From assembly GCF_042654585.1 (NCBI RefSeq), contig NZ_JBHSGR010000014.1, positions 62,001 through 126,000 of the forward strand: DNA of 64,000 nucleotides. Direction: 5' to 3'. The translations under genes were made by a program, and so were the position numbers. Every line of letters begins with the position of its first letter. The first letter of the stretch is position 1. The DNA comes from Geodermatophilus arenarius (GTDB lineage Bacteria; Actinomycetota; Actinomycetes; Mycobacteriales; Geodermatophilaceae). Below the pieces are notes generated by a model. That model was not told where the DNA came from. It did no database searches and saw only the letters and a list, made by a program, of their open reading frames with translations. This document shows, in pieces, positions 24,813-33,009 of this stretch.

Positions 24813-26087
24813 TCAGGCCGGCGTCCGCCGGTCGTCGGAGGTGCCGGTCCCGGCGCTGCGCTCGATCTCGTCGACCAGCGGGGAGCCGGCGGCCTCGGCG
24901 CGGATCCGGGCGCCGAGCGACCGGGCGCCGCGCCGGTAGCGGGGATCGGCGAGCAGCCGCCGCACGGCGGCCGCGATCCGGTCGGGTGAGGCGCCCGGCC
25001 GGAGGCCCAGGACCGCACCGTGCCGCCGGGCCCGGACCACGTTGTCCCGCTGGTCGCGGCCCATGGGCAGGCACAGCGCGGGGACGCCGGCCGCGAGGGC
25101 CTTCAGCAGCGTCCCGTGCCCGGCGTGGGTGACGACGACGTCGGCGGCCGCGAACAGCGGGGCGTGTGCCGCCGAGCGCACCACCACGACACCGCCGGTC
25201 CGCGGGACGCACGCGGGGTCCACCATCGGGCCGGTGGTGACGACGGCGCGCACCGGCAGGCGGCCGAGGGCGACCCCGACGCGGCGCAGCACGTCCTCCT
25301 GGGCCTGGTAGGTGCTGGAGAACCCCACGACCACCAGCGGCCCGTCCCCGGGCGGCGGCTCGACCGGCGCCGCCCAGACCGGGTCGTCGAGCACCGGCCC
25401 GACGTGCCGCACGTTCGGCGGCAGCCGCGCGGGCAGGTCGAAGGCCGCGGAGGTGAGCACGAGGACCCGCGCGGCGCGGTCCCACTGCTCCCACACGTCG
25501 CGCAGCGGGGCGAGGCCGAGCCCGGCGCGGGCGGCGTCGAGGTCGGGGAGGCCCCGGTCCCACGCGCGCCGGACCAGGGGGTGCAGCGACCGGTCGCGCG
25601 CCCGGCCCAGGGGCCCGCGCGCCGGGGGCAGGCCCGACCCGAACGGCGGCAGGTCCGGCGTGGGCCGGTTGTAGGCGTTGGGGCAGAGCGCCACGGACGG
25701 GGTCCCCGAGGCCTCCGCGGCCACCAGCGCGCCCATGAGCACCCCGCTGGCCACGAGCACGTCGGCGGGCCGCGCCGCCAGCGCCGCCCGCACCTCGGCG
25801 GCGTAGGCGGCGGCGGGGCCGGTGACGACCCGGGTGAGCAGCCGGTCGAGCACCTGCAGCGGCGTCCGGCAGGCCGTGTCGTCGACCAGGTCCCGGTCGG
25901 CCGCGGACCGGCGGTGCGGCGCCTGCCGCCAGGGCTGGAACGCGGCGCCGGCCGCGCGGACCTCGGGCTCCAGCGTGGGATCGCCCAGGACGCTGACCGA
26001 GTGGCCCCGGGACACCAGCCGCCGGACGACCCCCACCTCCGCCGGCACGGTGCCGCCGCCGTCCCACAGCGCGACCTGGACGTGCAC
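24813..26087 (-). CDS. MGT-type glycosyltransferase (GT1 family)
   Basis: 424 aa with a GT-B fold. The N-terminus has no Gly-rich TSPAPGH-type start but keeps HVQVALWDGGG. The C-terminal donor-binding region is clear: VTHAGHGTLLKALAAGVPALCLPMGRDQ (given here as the landmarks THAGHGT and PMGRDQ). It should transfer a sugar from a nucleotide donor to a small lipophilic acceptor, as in macrolide glycosyltransferases. The GTG at 26087 has GAGGAGG 7 nt upstream. It starts 11 bp after the TetR gene, so it is probably under that repressor. Confidence 0.88.
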   Translation of the reverse strand: MHVQVALWDGGGTVPAEVGVVRRLVSRGHSVSVLGDPTLEPEVRAAGAAFQPWRQAPHRRSAADRDLVDDTACRTPLQVLDRLLTRVVTGPAAAYAAEVRAALAARPADVLVASGVLMGALVAAEASGTPSVALCPNAYNRPTPDLPPFGSGLPPARGPLGRARDRSLHPLVRRAWDRGLPDLDAARAGLGLAPLRDVWEQWDRAARVLVLTSAAFDLPARLPPNVRHVGPVLDDPVWAAPVEPPPGDGPLVVVGFSSTYQAQEDVLRRVGVALGRLPVRAVVTTGPMVDPACVPRTGGVVVVRSAAHAPLFAAADVVVTHAGHGTLLKALAAGVPALCLPMGRDQRDNVVRARRHGAVLGLRPGASPDRIAAAVRRLLADPRYRRGARSLGARIRAEAAGSPLVDEIERSAGTGTSDDRRTPA

Positions 26088-26098
26088 GGCACGCCTCC

Positions 26099-26683
26099 TC
26101 AGGACGGGGCCGTCGCGAGGGCGGCCCGGAGCAGGTGGGTGAGGACCGCCGTGGTCTCGGCGCGGGAGTGACCGAGGTCGCGGCGCAGGAGCTTCCACGT
26201 GTGGACGTCGGTGACCGCGTAGAGCGCGGCCAGGGCGCGGCGGCGCGCCCGCGGCTCGTCCGGCAGGTCCGCGGCGAAGGCCTGCTCGAGCAGCGCGCGG
26301 TGGTGGGCGCGGGCGCGCGCGACCGCCTCAGCGAGGTCGGCGATGCGCTCGGCCACCGCCTCGAGGCGGACGTTGGCGTCGCCGAGCGCCTCGTACTGGC
26401 GCATCAGCCCGCGGACGAACCCGGGGACGTCCCCGGGGACCACCCGGCCGCGCAGCGCCTCGACCTCGGGCCGCAGCACCTCGGCGACGGCGAGGAACAA
26501 CCCCTCCTTGGACCGGAAGTGGTTGAGCAGCGTCTGCTGGGTCACGCCCGCGGTCGCGGCGACCTCGGCGATGCGGACCTCGTCGTAGGGCCGGTCCACG
26601 AAGCGGTCGCGGGCCACGGCGAGGACGCGCTCCCGGGTGCGCTCGACGGCTCCCGCCCGCGCCCCCGACGTGCTCTGCGTCAC
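26099..26683 (-). CDS. TetR-family transcriptional regulator
   Basis: 194 aa. The N-terminal HTH is ILAVARDRF-type followed by IAEVAATAGVTQQTLLNHFRSKEGLF, and the C-terminal ligand domain is helical with a TetR-like dimer region. The start is a GTG. It lies upstream of and co-directional with the glycosyltransferase gene, and a palindrome sits in its promoter (26704-26718). This suggests autoregulation and control of the glycosyltransferase by a small-molecule inducer. Confidence 0.92.
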   Translation of the reverse strand: MTQSTSGARAGAVERTRERVLAVARDRFVDRPYDEVRIAEVAATAGVTQQTLLNHFRSKEGLFLAVAEVLRPEVEALRGRVVPGDVPGFVRGLMRQYEALGDANVRLEAVAERIADLAEAVARARAHHRALLEQAFAADLPDEPRARRRALAALYAVTDVHTWKLLRRDLGHSRAETTAVLTHLLRAALATAPS

Positions 26684-26703
26684 AGGCAGAGCGTGGCCCT
26701 CGT

Positions 26704-26741
26704 TTGACCTGTGGTCAAGCGAGTTCTTGACGTCGACTCAA
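26704..26741. promoter_or_regulatory. probable TetR operator
   Basis: A perfect palindrome TTGACC-TGT-GGTCAA (26704-26718) has flanks that extend the symmetry with one mismatch. A second imperfect palindrome, TTGACGTCGACTCAA, follows at 26727-26741. Both lie between the TetR gene and the gene at 26755. Confidence 0.65.
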
Positions 26742-26754
26742 ACGGGAGTCGGCG

Positions 26755-26955
26755 TCAGGTGACCGGCATCGGCAGGTAGGACAGCCGCGCGCGGCGCCGC
26801 AGGACGACCTTGCGGGTGCCGTCCGCGTGCAGCTGGAGGCGGGCCAGCTCCCACCCACCGACGTCGGATTGGAGGCTCAACATGGTCGCCGCTGCGGAAC
26901 GGGACGTGCCCGGGGGGATCCGCAGCGGCGCGTACTCCCAGTCGGCGGCGTTCAC
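26755..26955 (-). CDS. DUF5703-like small protein
   Basis: 66 aa. The sequence WEYAPLRIPPGTSRSAA, GGWELARLQLHADGTRKVVLRRR resembles actinobacterial DUF5703 proteins, small conserved proteins of unknown function. It starts at a GTG with a possible -10 box CAACAT 7 nt upstream. Confidence 0.7.
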   Translation of the reverse strand: MNAADWEYAPLRIPPGTSRSAAATMLSLQSDVGGWELARLQLHADGTRKVVLRRRARLSYLPMPVT

Positions 26956-27076
26956 CCGCCCGATGTTGCCACGGTGGACACCTGCCGGTCACCCGGGCGC
27001 CGGTCCCCGGACTGCCGCCGCGGGGGACGGGCGGCAGGATGGACGGCGACCCGATCCGCACCCGAGGGAGGACGAC

Positions 27077-27340
27077 GTGACCGATCCCGGTTCCGCCACC
27101 GACGCCGACCGCGCCGAGCAGGAGGCCCTCCTCGAGCCCGTGGCCCCCGCCGGGGCCGGCGACGCGGGACCGGTCGGCGACCTCGACGCCAACGAGGCCG
27201 ACGCGCTGGAGCAGCAGCTGTCGACCGCGCCGGGCTCGGCCGGCCCGCTGCGCCCGGTCGGCGACGTCGACGCCAACGAGGCCGACGTGCTGGAGCAGGA
27301 GGCGGACGTCCCCTTCGACGACGACGACCGCACCGCCTGA
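27077..27340 (+). CDS. small acidic repeat protein
   Basis: 87 aa, strongly acidic, with two copies of a motif GD(L/V)DANEAD(A/V)LEQ (about residues 34-46 and 63-75). Such EADxLEQ motifs recur in small actinobacterial proteins whose function I do not know. The GTG follows GAGGGAGG. No membrane segment. Confidence 0.75.
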   Translation: MTDPGSATDADRAEQEALLEPVAPAGAGDAGPVGDLDANEADALEQQLSTAPGSAGPLRPVGDVDANEADVLEQEADVPFDDDDRTA

Positions 27341-27388
27341 CCGGGGGATCGTCAAGGGGGCGAGCGGACCCCCGGCACGGCGGTCGGG

Positions 27389-27670
27389 GTGACTCCGCCC
27401 ACCGGCGACGTCGGCCCGCGGCTGACGCGGCTGCTGGTGCAGGCCGGCGTCCGGCCGCGGGTCCTGCCGCGCGACCCCGCGCGGCTCGACGGCGGGCTGC
27501 GCGACCACGGGGACGCCGTCCCCGCCGACCTCACCGACCGCGACGCCGTCCTGCGCGCCCCTGGGGGCGCCGCCGCCCTGGACCGGGTCTGCCCGCCCAC
27601 CGGCGCCGGCGACCCGGCCGCCGCGGCCGCAGCGCTCGGGGAGGCTCAGGCGCCGTCGAGCCCCGGGTAG
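27389..27670 (+). pseudogene. NmrA-like NAD(P)-binding protein fragment
   Basis: The frame reads TPPTGDVGPRLTRLLVQAGV, then PADLTDRDAVL and VCPPTGAGDPAAA, the first 85 residues of an NmrA-type atypical SDR. The initial beta strand and Gly motif are damaged (TPPTGDVG instead of TGATGxVG), and the remaining two thirds of the protein are missing. The frame overlaps the 3' end of surE on the other strand. It is a truncated relic. Confidence 0.75.
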
Positions 27671-28413
27671 TCCGCCCCGGGCGCCTCGGCGGGCGGCCGC
27701 AGCAGGGTCACCGTGGCCCACCCCTCCCGCAGCAGGGCGTCGTCGGTGCCCGGGGCCGGCCCGTCGGGGCTCTCGCGGAAGGTGAGCGCCACGAAGTCCT
27801 CGCCGGTCTCGCCGACCTCGACCTGCACCGCGCCGAAGGGCGCCAGCCGGGCCGGGCGCAGCCCGCGCAGCCGCTCCGGCGGGACGTCGGGGACGTTGAC
27901 GTTGACCACCACCGGTCCCGGCGCGAGCCCGAGGGTCCAGCGCAGCGCCCGGCGGGCGACCTCCTCGGCGGTGGCCCACGCGTGCTCCGCGGCCGGGTCG
28001 GCGCTGCCGGCCAGCGACACCGCCAGGCCGGGGAGCCCGTGCAGGGTGCCGGTCAGCGCGGCGCCCACGGTGCCCGAGTGCAGCACCGCCGTCCCGGTGT
28101 TGGGGCCCCGGTTGACGCCGGAGAGCACGACGTCCGGCCGCGGCCCGAACGCGCCGCGCGCCCCGGCGAAGGCGATGAGCGCGGGGGAGGCCCCGACGGC
28201 GAGGGCGCGGACGGCGCCCACGCCGGGCAGCCGGCGCTCCCGGACCGCCAGCCGGTTGCCGTGCAGCAGCGCGGTCATCGACGCGCTGGACCCGCTGTGG
28301 TCCTGGTCGGGCGCGGCCAGCGTCACCTCCAGGCCCGCCTCCGCCGCCACGCGGGCCAGCAGGTGCACCCCCGGGCTGTCGATCCCGTCGTCGTTGGTCA
28401 CCAGCGCGTGCAC
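27646..28413 (-). CDS. surE: 5'/3'-nucleotidase SurE
   Basis: 255 aa from a GTG at 28413 with GGGAGGGG upstream. The SurE signature TNDDGIDSPG is at the N-terminus, followed by AAPDQDHSGSSAS and LSGVNRGPNTG, the metal- and phosphate-binding loops. It dephosphorylates nucleoside monophosphates, using Mn2+ or Mg2+. It is complete and of normal length. Confidence 0.95.
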   Translation of the reverse strand: MHALVTNDDGIDSPGVHLLARVAAEAGLEVTLAAPDQDHSGSSASMTALLHGNRLAVRERRLPGVGAVRALAVGASPALIAFAGARGAFGPRPDVVLSGVNRGPNTGTAVLHSGTVGAALTGTLHGLPGLAVSLAGSADPAAEHAWATAEEVARRALRWTLGLAPGPVVVNVNVPDVPPERLRGLRPARLAPFGAVQVEVGETGEDFVALTFRESPDGPAPGTDDALLREGWATVTLLRPPAEAPGADYPGLDGA

Positions 28414-28529
28414 GCGGCCCCCTCCCGGTCCGGACGGCGCCCCCGTGCCCCGCGGAGGCGCCGCGCACACGCGTCCCCGTCCGGGACGGCCGCGCCCCGG
28501 GGCGGGCGGACGCCCGGCATGCTCGCCGG

Positions 28530-29018
28530 GTGCCCCTCGTGCTGGTGTTCCTGCTCCTCGTCGCGCTCGTGCTGCCGCTGCTGGCCTGGTCGCTCGCCGG
28601 CCGCCGGTTCTGGGCGGACCTGCGCGGCCCGGGCACCCGCGACCTGCGCGCCGAGGTGGTCGCCCGGCACGGGCTCAGCGGCGCCGAGGCCGACACCGTG
28701 CAGACGGCGGTGACCCGCGGCCGGCCGGTCGACGACGCGCGGCTGCGGCCGGCGGCCGCGGACTGGGCCGGCACCACGCTGACCGTCCTCGACGGGCAGC
28801 ACGCCGCGCACGCCGGTCGCGACCGCGCGGCCTCCGTCGTCCTCGGCCTGGCCGGGCTGTGCCTGCTGGCCGCGGTGGTGCTGGCCGTCGTCCTCGACGC
28901 CGGCGCGGTGGTCCACCTGCTGGTGCTGCTCGCCGCCGGGGCGGTCGCCAACCTGGCGCTGCTCCCGGCGACGGTCCGGCGCAACCTGCGGCGGGCGCGC
29001 GCCGCCAACGGGGGATGA
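28530..29018 (+). CDS. membrane protein of unknown function
   Basis: 162 aa. One N-terminal hydrophobic helix (about 2-20), a soluble stretch rich in Arg, Asp and Ala, and two C-terminal helices (about 108-145) with an Arg-rich tail. I do not recognise a family. The GTG start has no clear ribosome-binding site; CATGCT lies 6 nt ahead, a possible leaderless -10. Confidence 0.7.
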   Translation: MPLVLVFLLLVALVLPLLAWSLAGRRFWADLRGPGTRDLRAEVVARHGLSGAEADTVQTAVTRGRPVDDARLRPAAADWAGTTLTVLDGQHAAHAGRDRAASVVLGLAGLCLLAAVVLAVVLDAGAVVHLLVLLAAGAVANLALLPATVRRNLRRARAANGG

Positions 29019-29047
29019 CGCCCGCTTCCCTCCGCCGGTGGGTGTGG

Positions 29048-29066
29048 TTAGGCTTCCCTTACCGTC
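29048..29066. promoter_or_regulatory. iron-box-like site (IdeR/DtxR type)
   Basis: TTAGGCTTCCCTTACCGTC matches the IdeR consensus (TTAGGTTAGSCTAACCTAA) at about 12 of 19 positions, with both half-site cores TTAGG and CC present. It lies just upstream of the DUF2470 gene. The TTAGGCT part could also act as the -10 box. Confidence 0.45.
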
Positions 29067-29082
29067 GTCTCGAGGGGGAGCC

Positions 29083-29853
29083 ATGACCACCTGCCCGGGT
29101 TCTCCGGCGCTCTCCGTCGCCGGCGCCCCCGAACGGGCCCGCACCGCCGCGACCCGCCGCGCCGCGGCGCTGTGCGTCGCCGGCCGCGAGCCGAGCCGTC
29201 CCCTCGCGCACGCCACCACCGCCGCCGGGCAGGTGCTCGTGCTGGTCCCCGCCGACGGCGAGGTCACCGCCGCCCTCGACGACGCGCCGGACCGGGAGGT
29301 CTCGGCGCTGCTCATGGTCAGCGACCGCGCGCCGGTGCCGCTGCGCGACCCGGTGCGGGCGACCCTGTGGCTGGCCGGCTGGCTGACCCCGGTGCCCGAG
29401 GTCGACCGGCGGGCGGCCGCGGTCGCCTTCGCCGAGGTCCGGCCCGAGGGCGCGCTGCTCGACGTCGGGACGTCGGCCACGCTGCTGCGCCTGGACCTCG
29501 CCGAGGTCGTGCTGCGCGAGGGCGACGCCTGCACCGAGGTCTCGCCGGGCGGGTTCGCCGCCGCCCGCCCCGACCCGCTCGCCGCCGTCGAGGCGCGGAT
29601 GCTGCAGCACCTCGACCGCGACCACCCCGACGTGCTCGCCGTCCTGCGCAGCCGCGTGCCGGCCGGGCCGGGGGAGACCGTGCGCCCGCTGGGCATCGAC
29701 CGGTTCGGCTACCGGCTGCGGGTGGAGCGGCCGGGCGGGCACCGCGACGTCCGGGTGCCGTTCCCGCGGCCGCTGACCTGCCCCGGCCAGCTGCGCGCGG
29801 CGACGTCCCAGCTGCTGTGCGCCCTCCGCGCCGGCCTCCCCCGCCGCGACTAG
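29083..29853 (+). CDS. DUF2470/HugZ-like split-barrel protein
   Basis: 256 aa from an ATG with GAGGGGGAG upstream. The C-terminal part (about 170-250) is a DUF2470 domain: HLDRDHPDVLAVLR and GIDRFGYRLRVER. The N-terminal two thirds look like a FMN-binding split barrel (LLMVSDRAPVPLRDPVRATLWLAGWL, given as DRAPVPLRDPVR). This combination occurs in HugZ-type heme-degrading or heme-binding proteins. With the iron-box-like site upstream, a role in heme iron acquisition is a reasonable inference. Confidence 0.75.
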   Translation: MTTCPGSPALSVAGAPERARTAATRRAAALCVAGREPSRPLAHATTAAGQVLVLVPADGEVTAALDDAPDREVSALLMVSDRAPVPLRDPVRATLWLAGWLTPVPEVDRRAAAVAFAEVRPEGALLDVGTSATLLRLDLAEVVLREGDACTEVSPGGFAAARPDPLAAVEARMLQHLDRDHPDVLAVLRSRVPAGPGETVRPLGIDRFGYRLRVERPGGHRDVRVPFPRPLTCPGQLRAATSQLLCALRAGLPRRD

Positions 29854-29878
29854 CACGCTCTCGCGCGGCAGGCGGCGC

Positions 29879-31855
29879 TCAGGCGTCCAGGTTCTCGCGC
29901 AGCAGCCGGGCCAGGCGGGTGCGCCGCGGGCGGACGTCGACCTCCCGCACCGCCCGCGCCAGCGCCGCGCCGGACGCGTGCACGATCGACAGGTGCTGCT
30001 GCGCGCGGGTGAGCGCGGTGTAGACCAGCGGCCGCGACAGCATCCCGCCCGCCTCCGGCGGCAGCACCACGACGACGCCCGGCCACTCCGACCCCTGCGC
30101 CCGGTGCACGGTGATCGCCCACCCGTGCCGCAGGTCGGGCAGCGCGTCCCCGGTCACCGTCACCGGGCCCGAGGAGAAGTCGACGGTCAGCGAGCCCTCA
30201 CCGGTGCCGGTGACCACGCCGACCTCACCGTTGGCGAACCCGATCGGCTCGAGGTCGAGGTGGTTGGCGGTGGCCACCACCCGGTCGCCGACGTCGAAGC
30301 CGAACACCGTGCCGTCGCCGGGGTTGAGCCGCTCCTTGAGCGCCTTGTTCAGCTCGATCGTCCCGGCCGGCCCGCGGTGCACCGGCGTCACGACCTGCAC
30401 GTTGCGCGGGTCGATCCCCAGCGCCCGCGGGATCGAGTCGGTGACCAGCTGCACCACCCGCCGGGCCGCCTCGCCGCTGCCGGCGGCGGGCACGATGACG
30501 ACCTCGCGGTCGGGGGAGTCCACCGGCGGCAGCTGCCCGGTGCGCACCGCCGACGCCAGCCGGGCGATCGCGCCGCCCTCGGCCTGCCGGTAGAGCGTGG
30601 TCAGCTCGGTCACCGGGACGACGCCGGAGTCGATGAGGTCGCCGAGCACGTGGCCGGGGCCGATCGAGGGCAGCTGGGCGGGGTCGCCGACCAGCAGCAG
30701 GTGGGTGCCGTCGGGGCAGGCCTCGATCAGCGCCGCGGTCAGCTCGACGTCGAGCATCGACGCCTCGTCCACCACGACGACGTCGGCGTCGAGCGGCCAC
30801 TCCTCGTTGCGGGCGAACCCGCCGCCGAAGCCCTGCGCGCCGAGCAGCCGGTGCACGGTGACCGCGGGGTGGTCGGTGAGCTCCTCCAGCCGCTTGGCCG
30901 CCCGGCCGGTGGGGGCGGCCAGCGCGACCTCGGTGCCCTTGGCCCGCAGCAGGCGCACGACGGCGGCCACGGTGCGGCTCTTGCCGGTGCCCGGGCCGCC
31001 GGTGAGCAGCGAGACCCCGGCGCCGAGCACCTGCGCCACGGACTGCTTCTGCGCCTCGTCGAGGCCCTTGGACACCGAGCGGACGGCGGCCGGGTCGGCG
31101 ATCCGCTCGGCGGTGGCGGCCAGCCGGGCCACGCCCTCGGCGACGGCCTCCTCGGCCATGCCGAACCGGGCCAGCGACAGCATCCGCAGCGCCGGGTCGG
31201 GCTCGGGCGGCTCGGCGTCAGGATCGCTGTCGGAGGACTCGTCCCACTCCGGCTCCGGCGGCTCGTGGTCGAGCACCTCGCCGGACTCGACCGCCGCGAC
31301 GATCGCCGCCGCCGGGTCGGTGACGCCCTCGGCGCGCAGCGCGGCGACGACCAGGTCGGCGGGCAGCACGGTGTGCCCGTCGCGGCCGGCCGTGCGCAGG
31401 GTCATGACGACGATCGCGCGGCCGCGGCGGGAGTCCTGCCGGTCGGCGCCGGGCAGCAGCGAGATCGCCAGCCGGTCGGCGTCGGTGAGGCTGACGCCGT
31501 GCAGACCCAGCAGCGCCCACGGGTCGTCGCGCAGCCGCCGCGCGGCGTCCTCGCCCAGGGCGTCGGCGGCCGAGGACGCCAGCTTCGCCTCCAGCCCGGC
31601 CCGCACCAGCAGCTCGACCACGCCGTAGGTGGGCCCTGCTGCCAGGAACGAGGAGAACAGCCGCTCGGCGCGCTGCTTGCCGACCCGCGGCATCTTCAGC
31701 AGCTTCGCGGCGGTGACGTCGTCGGGGGAGGTGATGCCGGCCGCGGGCAGCTCGGCGGCCGCCCGCTTGCCCAGGCCCGGCCACAGGCCGGCGGCGACGA
31801 AGGCGGCGAAGACGGGGTCGGGGGCGGGTGCGGTGCTCACGGAGGTCGTCGTCAT
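29879..31855 (-). CDS. RecD-like superfamily 1 DNA helicase
   Basis: 658 aa. Two helix-hairpin-helix-like segments (ITSPDDVTAAKLLKMPRVGKQRAER and the following region) precede an acidic linker (about 205-225) and the SF1 motor: Walker A GGPGTGKSRT, Walker B VVVDEASMLD, motif III GDPAQLPSIGPG, and late motifs GWAITVHRAQGSEW and VYTALTRA. It is a 5'-3' helicase of the RecD2/TraA group, probably acting without RecBC. Its ATG overlaps the upstream aldo/keto reductase stop (ATGA), so the two are translated together. Confidence 0.9.
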   Translation of the reverse strand: MTTTSVSTAPAPDPVFAAFVAAGLWPGLGKRAAAELPAAGITSPDDVTAAKLLKMPRVGKQRAERLFSSFLAAGPTYGVVELLVRAGLEAKLASSAADALGEDAARRLRDDPWALLGLHGVSLTDADRLAISLLPGADRQDSRRGRAIVVMTLRTAGRDGHTVLPADLVVAALRAEGVTDPAAAIVAAVESGEVLDHEPPEPEWDESSDSDPDAEPPEPDPALRMLSLARFGMAEEAVAEGVARLAATAERIADPAAVRSVSKGLDEAQKQSVAQVLGAGVSLLTGGPGTGKSRTVAAVVRLLRAKGTEVALAAPTGRAAKRLEELTDHPAVTVHRLLGAQGFGGGFARNEEWPLDADVVVVDEASMLDVELTAALIEACPDGTHLLLVGDPAQLPSIGPGHVLGDLIDSGVVPVTELTTLYRQAEGGAIARLASAVRTGQLPPVDSPDREVVIVPAAGSGEAARRVVQLVTDSIPRALGIDPRNVQVVTPVHRGPAGTIELNKALKERLNPGDGTVFGFDVGDRVVATANHLDLEPIGFANGEVGVVTGTGEGSLTVDFSSGPVTVTGDALPDLRHGWAITVHRAQGSEWPGVVVVLPPEAGGMLSRPLVYTALTRAQQHLSIVHASGAALARAVREVDVRPRRTRLARLLRENLDA

Positions 31856-32832
31856 CGGGCGGTGCGCTGGTCCGGGTAGGAGAAGTGCGGCGCGGAGACG
31901 TCCTCCAGCGCCGTGCGGATGGCCGCGGGCAGCCGGACGCTCTCGGCGTCGAGCGAGGCCTGCAGCTGGACGGCGGTGCGGGCGCCGACGACGGGCGCGG
32001 CGACGCCGGGGCGGTCGCGCACCCAGGCCAGCGCCACCGCCAGCGGGGTGGTGCCCAGGCCGTCGGCGGCGGTGACCACGGCCTCCACGATCCGGTCGGC
32101 GGTGGCCGAGCGCAGGTCGTCGATGAACCCGGCCCACTGCGGCGAGGCGCCCCGCGAGCCCTCCGGCGTCGCGGCCCGGTACTTGCCGGTGAGCAGCCCC
32201 CGGCCCAGCGGGGACCAGGCGAGCACCCCGAGCCCGAGCGCCTCGGCGGCGGGCACGACCTCCCGCTCGACGCCGCGCTGCAGCAGCGAGTACTCGACCT
32301 GGGTGCTCACCAGCGGCGCGCGGCCGGGCCAGGCGCGCTGCCAGGTGGCGGCCTGCGCGGTCTGCCAGCCGGTGTAGTTGCTCACCCCGACGTACCGCAC
32401 CCGGCCGCTGGCCACGGCGGTGTCGCAGGCGGCGAGGGTCTCCTCGACGGGGGTGTGGTCGTCCCAGGCGTGCAGCTGCCACAGGTCCACGTGGTCGACG
32501 CCCAGGCGGGCCAGCGACGCGTCGAGCGCGGCCAGCAGGTGCCCGCGGGAGGCGCCGCGGCCCAGCGGCCCCGGTCCGGTGCGGCCCACGGCCTTGGTCG
32601 CGACCAGCACCTCCGACCGCGGGACGACGTCGGCCAGCAGCCGGCCCAGCGTGCGCTCGCTGTCGCCGTCGCAGTAGACGTCGGCGGTGTCGACGAGCGT
32701 GCCGCCGGCGTCGACGAACGCGGTGAGCTGCAGCGCCGCCTCGTCCTCGTCGGTGTCCCGGCCCCAGGTCATGGTGCCCAGCGCCAGCCGGGAGACGACC
32801 AGGCCGCTGCGTCCCAGCGCCCGTTGTTCCAC
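31852..32832 (-). CDS. aldo/keto reductase
   Basis: 326 aa. It is a (beta/alpha)8 NADPH-dependent oxidoreductase with the catalytic Asp-Tyr-Lys-His set: DTADVYCDGDSE, VATKAVGRTG and HVDLWQLHAWDD. The family reduces aldehydes and ketones; the substrate is not evident. The GTG start is preceded by TAGGTT at 8 nt. The last codon overlaps the helicase start, an unexpected coupling of metabolism and DNA repair genes. Confidence 0.92.
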   Translation of the reverse strand: MEQRALGRSGLVVSRLALGTMTWGRDTDEDEAALQLTAFVDAGGTLVDTADVYCDGDSERTLGRLLADVVPRSEVLVATKAVGRTGPGPLGRGASRGHLLAALDASLARLGVDHVDLWQLHAWDDHTPVEETLAACDTAVASGRVRYVGVSNYTGWQTAQAATWQRAWPGRAPLVSTQVEYSLLQRGVEREVVPAAEALGLGVLAWSPLGRGLLTGKYRAATPEGSRGASPQWAGFIDDLRSATADRIVEAVVTAADGLGTTPLAVALAWVRDRPGVAAPVVGARTAVQLQASLDAESVRLPAAIRTALEDVSAPHFSYPDQRTAR

Positions 32833-32840
32833 GACCGGCC

Positions 32841-32846
32841 AACCTA
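32841..32846 (-). promoter_or_regulatory. -10 box TAGGTT of the aldo/keto reductase-helicase operon
   Basis: TAGGTT on the minus strand, 8 nt before the GTG at 32832. Confidence 0.5.
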
Positions 32847-32932
32847 CCGTCGCGGGCCGACAGCGGCCGGTGGGCGCGGCGGTGTGAGGACGGCGACCCG
32901 CGTGGTGCCGGGCCGGCCCCGGCGGGCCGACC

Positions 32933-32938
32933 TAGGCT
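32933..32938 (+). promoter_or_regulatory. -10 box TAGGCT upstream of uppP
   Basis: TAGGCT lies 8 nt before a GTG (32947) that opens an 18-codon mini-ORF, not uppP itself. Confidence 0.55.
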
Positions 32939-32946
32939 GTCCTCCC

Positions 32947-33003
32947 GTGCTCCGACGGAACCCGCGCACCGCGTCCCGCCCGACCCCCGGAACCCGGGGC
33001 TGA
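32947..33003 (+). CDS. possible leader peptide of uppP
   Basis: An 18-residue Arg/Pro/Thr-rich ORF beginning at a GTG 8 nt after a -10 box and ending with TGA 6 nt before the uppP start. If the transcript is leaderless, this peptide is translated first, and re-initiation or coupling could govern uppP. It is too short to prove by bias. Confidence 0.4.
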   Translation: MLRRNPRTASRPTPGTRG

Positions 33004-33009
33004 GCGCCC

